DNA from: Ruminococcaceae bacterium KH2T8
Lineage (GTDB): Bacteria > Bacillota > Clostridia > Saccharofermentanales > Saccharofermentanaceae
DNA: 64,000 nucleotides
Direction of reading: 5' to 3'
Assembly: GCA_900111435.1 (NCBI GenBank)
Contig: FOIY01000005.1
Location: 1 to 64,000 of the forward strand
A program made the translations under genes and the position numbers. This document shows, piece by piece, positions 58,514 through 64,000 of the stretch (positions are counted from its first letter, which is position 1; every line of letters begins with the position of its first letter). The notes below the pieces were generated by a model. It made no database searches. It was not told the DNA's origin and saw nothing but the letters and a program-made list of their open reading frames with translations.

Positions 58514-59353
58514 ATGGAGACGATAGACAGAGGATTTTTGACAGGCGAACGCGCTCTGTTTCACGGAAAGGACCTGATCATCACGGATTCGATCTTCGAT
58601 GACGGCGAGTCCCCCTTAAAGCACAGCAGCAATATCGAGCTTACGGGTACTTCTTTCAGATGGAAATATCCCCTGTGGTACTCAAACGATATCTCCATGA
58701 AGGACTGCGTCATGGGTGAGATGGCAAGGGCAGGTATCTGGTACACGAACCGCCTTACGGCCGAGAACGTGATCATCGAGGCGCCGAAAGCTTTCAGGAG
58801 ATGTAATGATCTAAAGCTCAAAAATGTTACTTTCCACGATGCCAAGGAGACCATGTGGTCCTGCAGCGGCGTCGTGCTCGATACCGTCAAGGTAAGAGGC
58901 GATTACTTTGCCATGAACAGCAGCAACATGAAGATCAGCGGATTGGAGCTCGTCGGCAACTACGGCTTTGACGGCTGCAGCGATATCGAGATCACGGGCT
59001 CGAAGCTCATGACCAAAGATGCTTTCTGGAACTGCAGGAATATCACGGTCAGGGATTCATATATCTGCGGCGAATACCTCGGATGGAATTCGGAGAATAT
59101 TACGCTCGAGAATTGTACGATCGAGAGCCTTCAGGGCATGTGCTACATAAAGGGCATCACCATGAAGAACTGTAAGCTCATAAATACGACGCTCTCCTTC
59201 GAATACTCCGACGTAGATGCCGAGATAATCGGAAATATCGACAGCGTAAAGAACCCGTCTTCGGGTACAATAAAGGCAGGCTCGATAGGAGAGCTCATCA
59301 TGGAAGATAACATGGTGGATACAACGGCAACGAAGATCATTACGGAAGGCTGA
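58514..59353 (+). CDS. DUF3737-family right-handed beta-helix protein
   Basis: This 279-residue protein is made of short repeating strands (for example MKDCVMGEMARAGIW, LKLKNVTFHDAKETMW, ITVRDSYICGEYLGW) every 20 or so residues, as in right-handed beta-helix and pentapeptide-like folds. The start IDRGFLTGERALFHGKDLIITDSIFDDGESPLKHS is characteristic of DUF3737. The function is unknown. It is commonly encoded next to a MalY/PatB aminotransferase, and here that gene starts one base after its stop, so a metabolic link is likely. Confidence 0.85.
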   Translation: METIDRGFLTGERALFHGKDLIITDSIFDDGESPLKHSSNIELTGTSFRWKYPLWYSNDISMKDCVMGEMARAGIWYTNRLTAENVIIEAPKAFRRCNDLKLKNVTFHDAKETMWSCSGVVLDTVKVRGDYFAMNSSNMKISGLELVGNYGFDGCSDIEITGSKLMTKDAFWNCRNITVRDSYICGEYLGWNSENITLENCTIESLQGMCYIKGITMKNCKLINTTLSFEYSDVDAEIIGNIDSVKNPSSGTIKAGSIGELIMEDNMVDTTATKIITEG

Positions 59354-59354
59354 T

Positions 59355-60527
59355 ATGAATTACGATTTCGACAAGCTGATCGACCGAAAGAATACGGGAA
59401 GCCTCAAATGGGAGAAGGCCAAGGGCATGCTCCCCATGTGGGTCGCCGATATGGATATCGAGACATTTCCCGGAGTGCAGAAAGCCATAATGGACCGTGC
59501 AGCTCACGGTATCTACGGATATACGATCGAGCAGGATTCCTGGAACAAGGCTTATATGTACTGGTGGGAGAAGCGCCACGGCTTCAAGCTCCATAAGGAT
59601 TGGCTCGTCTTCGTAACAGGCGTCGTCCCGGCGATCTCATCGGCGGTGCGAAAGCTCACGACACCGGGTGAAAATGTCCTTATACAGACTCCCGTGTATC
59701 CCATCTTCTTTAACTCGATCCTGAATAATGGCCGCAAGGTGCTCGAAAATAAGCTCCTCTACGATAAGGCAAAGCATGAATATTCTATCGACTGGGACGA
59801 TCTTATCGCCAAGCTTCGTGATCCGCAGACGACCCTCATGATCCTATGTAATCCCCAGAACCCTTCGGGAAATATCTGGGACAAGGACACGCTTATAAGG
59901 ATCGGCGAGCTTTGTAAGAAGAATCACGTGCGCGTCATCTCCGATGAGATCCACTGCGATATCGTGGCCCCGGGAAAGGAATATATACCTTTCGCGTCAG
60001 TATCAGAGACGAACAGGGAGATAAGCGTCACATGCGTAGCTCCCACCAAGACGTTTAATATAGCGGGCATCCAGACGGCTGCAATGATCATCCCGGATCC
60101 CGATCTAAGACACAAGATGTGGAGAGGAGTAAATACCGATGAAGTAGGCGAAGGAAACTGTTTCTCGATCGATGCCGTAAAGGCCGCATATACGCGTGAG
60201 GGCGGAGTATGGCTCGATCAGCTCAGAGAATATCTCTGGAAGAACAGGAAGATAGCGGAAGATTTCATCGCTAAGAATATCCCTGCGCTAAAGGTCATCC
60301 GTTCCGACGCGTCTTACCTTATGTGGGTAGACTGCTCGGCGGTAACCGAGGACAGCGACAGGTTCGTGGCACATCTTGAGAAGAATGCCGGACTCATGCT
60401 CAATTCCGGATCGCACTTCGGAGGTAACGGCGACAGGTTCGTAAGGATCAACCTCGCATGCCCCGAGAGCACCTTAAGGGAAGGTCTCACAAGGTTATAT
60501 AACGGTACTAAGATCTATAATGAATAA
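59355..60527 (+). CDS. MalY/PatB-type PLP-dependent aminotransferase (cystathionine beta-lyase)
   Basis: This 390-residue fold-type I PLP enzyme starts with the MalY/PatB pattern: FDKLIDRKNTGSLKWEKAKGMLPMWVADMD. The PLP Lys is in CVAPTKTFNIAGIQ (SxxKxxN-like), with NPQNPSGNIW and SDEIHCDIV. It typically cleaves cystathionine or cysteine-type C-S bonds, giving pyruvate and ammonia. It sits in an operon with DUF3737 upstream and a MATE transporter overlapping its end by eight bases. Confidence 0.93.
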   Translation: MNYDFDKLIDRKNTGSLKWEKAKGMLPMWVADMDIETFPGVQKAIMDRAAHGIYGYTIEQDSWNKAYMYWWEKRHGFKLHKDWLVFVTGVVPAISSAVRKLTTPGENVLIQTPVYPIFFNSILNNGRKVLENKLLYDKAKHEYSIDWDDLIAKLRDPQTTLMILCNPQNPSGNIWDKDTLIRIGELCKKNHVRVISDEIHCDIVAPGKEYIPFASVSETNREISVTCVAPTKTFNIAGIQTAAMIIPDPDLRHKMWRGVNTDEVGEGNCFSIDAVKAAYTREGGVWLDQLREYLWKNRKIAEDFIAKNIPALKVIRSDASYLMWVDCSAVTEDSDRFVAHLEKNAGLMLNSGSHFGGNGDRFVRINLACPESTLREGLTRLYNGTKIYNE

Positions 60528-61890
60528 CAATACACATAAGAATGACTTTTACGGAAAGCTCGTAAAGCTCATCCTGCCGATGACTTTACAGAACTTTATG
60601 TTTGCGCTGATCCCCGTATCGGACGCCATGATGCTCGTGACGCTCGATCAGGATCAGATGTCGGCCGTGTCGCTCGCGTCACAGGCCATGTTCGTGCTGA
60701 ACATCTTCCTCTATGCCTTGGTAAGCGGCATGAGTATGTTCGCGGCTCAGTATTACGGAAAGAAGGACCTTAAGTCCATAGAGAAGATCCTCGGATATAC
60801 GCTGAGGCTCACGCTCCCCGTGGTATTTATTTTCTTTGCCATGGGACTCTTTTGCCCTTTGGGGATCATGCTCATCTTTACCGATGAACCCGCAATAGTC
60901 GAATACGGCATAGGGTATCTGAGGCTGGTTGCCTTCGCCTATATCCTGGACGGACTCGCGCAGATACTCGCGGCGATCCTCAAGAACGTCGAGCTCGTAG
61001 CGGAGAGCACCGTCATAAGCGTGTTCATGGTCGTCTCGAATATCGGACTTAATGCGGTATTCATCTTCGGCCTCTTCGGATGCCCTGCGATGGGCGCAAG
61101 GGGTGCGGCTCTCGCGACGTCGATCTCGGCAGGCATCGGCTTTATCGGTGCCCTCCTCGTCATGAATACGAAGAGTAAGGTCAGGATCAGGTTCAAGGAT
61201 ATCTTTAAGGTAAACCTCGATCTTCGAAAGGATTTCAGTAAATATTCGGGACCCCTGCTGGCCAATAACCTCTTCTGGGGTTTGGGATTTACCATGATAT
61301 CCGTCATAATCGGACACCTCGGTGCGGATGCGGTAGCTGCAAATTCCATTGCGGCGGTCGTTAAGGATCTCGTATCCTGCTTCTGCTTCGCCCTGGCCGC
61401 AGGCGGATCCATCGTTGTAGGTAACGAGCTCGGTGCAGGTAACCTCGCTCGCGCGAGAGACTACGGCGGCAGGCTCTGCAAGCTCTCAGTCATAAGCGGC
61501 ATCATCCTCGGTGCGATCACGGCGGCGCTGACACCGGTCATCGTTCATTTCGTTAACCTCACTCCGACCGCGAAGCACTATCTTACATGGATGCTCCTAA
61601 TGTGCCTTTACTATATCCTCGGACGCTCGATCAACTCGGTCGTCATAAGCGGCATATTCGCTGCGGGCGGAGATACCAAGTTCGGCATGATCTGCGACAC
61701 CGTGACGATGTGGGGCTTTATCGTGCCCTTCGGCGCGCTGCTGGCATTCGTTATCAAGATCCCCGTCATTTGGGTCTGCTTCTTCCTTTATCTCGATGAG
61801 ATGGTAAAGATCCCTGTCGTATATAAGCACTATAAGAAGTACCTATGGGTAAAGAACCTGGTAGATAAAGAGGTTCCCGCCGAGTCTTAA
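60520..61890 (+). CDS. MATE-family efflux transporter
   Basis: This 456-residue protein has twelve predicted helices in two similar halves. The N terminus is MATE-like (LVKLILPMTLQNFMFALIPVSDAMML), and the second half has AAGGSIVVGNELGAGNLARARDY, the conserved MATE block. It exports cationic drugs or metabolites with Na+ or H+. Its start overlaps the PatB-like gene. The linkage with a C-S lyase suggests export of a product or toxic by-product, which is inference. Confidence 0.93.
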   Translation: MNNNTHKNDFYGKLVKLILPMTLQNFMFALIPVSDAMMLVTLDQDQMSAVSLASQAMFVLNIFLYALVSGMSMFAAQYYGKKDLKSIEKILGYTLRLTLPVVFIFFAMGLFCPLGIMLIFTDEPAIVEYGIGYLRLVAFAYILDGLAQILAAILKNVELVAESTVISVFMVVSNIGLNAVFIFGLFGCPAMGARGAALATSISAGIGFIGALLVMNTKSKVRIRFKDIFKVNLDLRKDFSKYSGPLLANNLFWGLGFTMISVIIGHLGADAVAANSIAAVVKDLVSCFCFALAAGGSIVVGNELGAGNLARARDYGGRLCKLSVISGIILGAITAALTPVIVHFVNLTPTAKHYLTWMLLMCLYYILGRSINSVVISGIFAAGGDTKFGMICDTVTMWGFIVPFGALLAFVIKIPVIWVCFFLYLDEMVKIPVVYKHYKKYLWVKNLVDKEVPAES

Positions 61891-61906
61891 TTTATCCGGC
61901 AGCATC

Positions 61907-61935
61907 TTGTCATATACCCCCTGGGGGTATATAAT
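61907..61935 (+). promoter_or_regulatory. csoR-copA promoter with CsoR operator
   Basis: TTGTCA (61907-61912) and TATAAT (61930-61935) are 17 bases apart. The palindrome TATACCCCCTGGGGGTATA (61913-61931) fills the spacer. The G/C-tract dyad is the known type of Cu(I)-CsoR operator, so copper should derepress the operon. Confidence 0.9.
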
Positions 61936-61970
61936 CCTCTCGAAAGGTTTATGTTCGAGAGGAGTTAACT

Positions 61971-62285
61971 ATGTCCGGAGAAAGTAAAGAAAAGCGCCCC
62001 TGCTGCGACAGGAGTAAGAGCAGGAGCGAAGACGAAAAGAAGGAGCTCATGAAGCGCCTTAACAGGGTCGAAGGACAGATCAGAGGCATAAAGAGAATGG
62101 TCGAAGAGGATGCATACTGTATCGATATCATCAATCAGGTATCGGCGGCAGGATGTGCCTTGGACAGCTTTACCAAGGTCCTACTTGCCACTCACATCAA
62201 GACCTGCGTCGCAGAGGATGTGAAGGACGGCAGCGAAGAGAAGCTCGACGAACTTGTTAAGACACTTCAGAAACTGATGAGATGA
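61971..62285 (+). CDS. csoR: CsoR-type copper-sensing repressor
   Basis: This 104-residue protein of the CsoR/FrmR family starts with [28 protein letters not shown] and contains the Cu(I) ligands Cys-x(n)-His-x3-Cys ([21 protein letters not shown] ... [10 protein letters not shown]). The N-terminal [14 protein letters not shown] extension is basic. AGGAG precedes the ATG. Its stop overlaps the copA start (ATGA). The operator described above is its target. Confidence 0.93.
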   Translation: MSGESKEKRPCCDRSKSRSEDEKKELMKRLNRVEGQIRGIKRMVEEDAYCIDIINQVSAAGCALDSFTKVLLATHIKTCVAEDVKDGSEEKLDELVKTLQKLMR

Positions 62286-64000
62286 AACAGTATAACGTAA
62301 CCGGAATGAGCTGCGCCGCATGTCAGGCGCGAGTGGAAAAGGCAGTCGGAAATGTTCCGGGTGTCACGTCCTGCAGCGTAAGTCTTCTTACGAACTCAAT
62401 GGGAGTCGAAGGAGACGTAGATGAGCATGAGATAATAAAGGCCGTTGAAGATGCGGGCTACGGAGCCTCCGTAAAGGGCGGCAGCAGCAATGCGCAGAAG
62501 ACGGATCTTAAGGCGGAAAGAGATGCGCTTGAAGATAAGGAGACACCGATCCTCAAAAAGCGCCTTATAACATCGCTGATCTTCCTTGTAGTCCTCATGT
62601 ATTTCTCAATGGGGCACATGATGCTCGGCCTTCCGCTCCCTGAGTTCTTCGAAGGCAATCACATTGCGATCGGAATGGTGCAGATGATCCTGTCTGCCAT
62701 CGTGATGTTCATAAACAGGAAGTTCTTTATAAGCGGCAGCAAGAGCCTGATGCACGGAGCTCCCAATATGGATACGCTTATCGCCATGGGCTCGGGAGCG
62801 GCTTTCGTATATTCAACGGTAATGCTCTTTGCCATGACCGCGGAGGGCGCTGATCAGCATGCACTGATGCAGGAATTCTACTTCGAGTCAGCCGCCATGA
62901 TCTTAACTCTTATTACTGTCGGCAAGATGCTGGAGTCCTACTCCAAGGGCAAGACTACCGATGCATTAAAGAGTCTTATAAAACTTTCGCCCGATACCGC
63001 CACTGTTATAAGAGACGGTCAGGAGATAACGATCCCTACCGAGGATCTTAATAAGGACGATATCTTCGTTGTAAGACCCGGCGAGAATATACCTGTAGAC
63101 GGTATCGTAATAGAAGGAACAAGTGCAGTTAACGAATCTGCCTTAACAGGAGAGAGCATGCCTGTAGATAAGAAGAAAGGTGACACGGTATCTTCGGCTA
63201 CCGTCAATATCGAAGGCTTTCTTAAATGCAGGGCAACAAGAGTCGGAGAAGATACGACACTTGCAAAGATAATAAAGACGGTATCTGATGCGGCCGCTAC
63301 CAAGGCGCCAGTTGCCAAGCTCGCGGATAAGATATCCGCAGTATTCGTTCCCGCTGTAATCGCTATAGCAGTAATAACAACTGTGATCTGGCTCCTGGTG
63401 GGAAGAGAGATCGGCTTCGCGCTCGCAAGAGGTATCTGCGTGCTTGTTGTATCCTGCCCCTGCGCACTGGGACTTGCTACTCCCGTCGCGATAATGGTAG
63501 GTAACGGAGTTGGCGCCAGAAACGGTATCCTCTTCAAGACCGCTGAGGCACTTCAGGAGACAGGAAATATCAAGATCATCGCCCTCGATAAGACAGGTAC
63601 GATAACCAAAGGTGAACCCGTCGTTACGGACATCATAGGAGATGACGAAGTAGAGATCTTAAAGATAGCAGGAGCCCTTGAGAGCAAGTCCGAGCACCCT
63701 ATCGCCAAGGCCATAATGAGATATGTCGAAGAGAAGGGGATAGCATACCCTGAACTTACTGATTTTGAGAATATCGTAGGAACAGGCATCAGGGGAAAGA
63801 TCGACGGCGTAGAAGTATTCGGCGGGAAAAACCCGAGGTACGACGATAAGCTCTCTGACGAACTGTCGAAGAAGTGGATCGAACTGGCAGAAGAAGGGAA
63901 GACTCCCATGGTATTCTGCCGAGGCTATGAGCAGATCGGTATCATCGCGGTAGCTGATCAGATAAAAGATGACAGCATAAGTGCCATCGCATCCATGAAG
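62282..64000 (+). CDS. copA: Copper-exporting P-type ATPase CopA (3' end beyond window)
   Basis: The first about 573 codons are visible. There is one N-terminal heavy-metal domain (GMSCAACQ). The transmembrane region follows, then the actuator motif TGES, the ion-binding CPC in [11 protein letters not shown], and the phosphorylation site DKTGT, with SEHPIAKAI (HP motif) in the nucleotide domain. It exports Cu(I) from the cytoplasm. It is partial only because the window ends, with no internal stop. It overlaps csoR by four bases, giving translational coupling. Confidence 0.95.
   Translation, partial: MKQYNVTGMSCAACQARVEKAVGNVPGVTSCSVSLLTNSMGVEGDVDEHEIIKAVEDAGYGASVKGGSSNAQKTDLKAERDALEDKETPILKKRLITSLIFLVVLMYFSMGHMMLGLPLPEFFEGNHIAIGMVQMILSAIVMFINRKFFISGSKSLMHGAPNMDTLIAMGSGAAFVYSTVMLFAMTAEGADQHALMQEFYFESAAMILTLITVGKMLESYSKGKTTDALKSLIKLSPDTATVIRDGQEITIPTEDLNKDDIFVVRPGENIPVDGIVIEGTSAVNESALTGESMPVDKKKGDTVSSATVNIEGFLKCRATRVGEDTTLAKIIKTVSDAAATKAPVAKLADKISAVFVPAVIAIAVITTVIWLLVGREIGFALARGICVLVVSCPCALGLATPVAIMVGNGVGARNGILFKTAEALQETGNIKIIALDKTGTITKGEPVVTDIIGDDEVEILKIAGALESKSEHPIAKAIMRYVEEKGIAYPELTDFENIVGTGIRGKIDGVEVFGGKNPRYDDKLSDELSKKWIELAEEGKTPMVFCRGYEQIGIIAVADQIKDDSISAIASMK

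Overview
The window looks like chromosome from an anaerobic Clostridia-type Firmicute, probably a gut or rumen relative of Lachnospiraceae/Oscillospiraceae. The main clues are a complete [FeFe]-hydrogenase maturation set (HydE, HydG, HydF and a TM1266-type regulator), a DUF4250 gene, strong AGGAGG ribosome sites, several TetR and XRE regulators, and moderate base composition. The genus assignment is inference. I see no rRNA, no canonical tRNA, no CRISPR array, no transposase and no prophage.

Layout. 1-7.1 kb: envelope-type membrane proteins, including a tandem acyltransferase-3 fusion, and a small XRE regulator. 7.1-12.6 kb: an aldo/keto reductase, then a divergent RNA-repair locus made of a WYL regulator, a tRNA-like structured RNA segment, a Ro60-like DUF2828/vWA protein and the RNA ligase RtcB. 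12.7-18.6 kb: an NSS transporter, a small leader or sRNA region, and the hydrogenase maturation operon. 18.6-31 kb: duplicated SGNH hydrolases, then small regulator-plus-enzyme units. Three of these are TetR units with visible palindromic operators; the others are a LytTR/DUF3021 pair, a metallo-beta-lactamase-fold hydrolase and a CPBP protease. 31-36.6 kb: a TetR plus a rifampicin-phosphotransferase-like dikinase, an alpha/beta hydrolase, a beta-lactamase-fold lipoprotein and a cupin. 36.6-41 kb: a tandem family of secreted/membrane proteins ending in Cys-Ala repeats, overlapping a radical SAM/SPASM gene. 41-46 kb: DUF4250, gpmI, a DJ-1/PfpI protein and a membrane protein. 45-54.4 kb: galactose (galK-galT) and alpha-galactoside (TetR, glycosyltransferase-like, GPH symporter, GH36) modules, divergently arranged. 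54.4-64 kb: trkA-trkH, a CAP-domain lipoprotein, DUF3737/PatB/MATE, and csoR-copA, with copA running off the end.

Two loci stand out as candidate systems. The first is the Cys-Ala-tail membrane proteins with the radical SAM enzyme (36.9-40.6 kb). It looks like a RiPP-style or protein-maturation system acting on a membrane-anchored substrate. The second is the WYL / tRNA-like RNA / DUF2828 / RtcB locus (8.1-12.1 kb), which resembles Ro60-Y RNA-RtcB RNA repair but with a DUF2828 protein and an RNA that I do not recognise.

The longer intergenic gaps are filled by several unrelated-in-sequence but similarly built palindromic repeat families (GTTTACAC, GGAGAC, GTGACC and CGACTT types). Each is made of nested inverted words. 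One 249-bp copy occurs again inverted about 30 kb away, and a 182-bp copy is repeated directly 876 bp away.

All calls come from reading the sequence and recalled family motifs. No database search was run.
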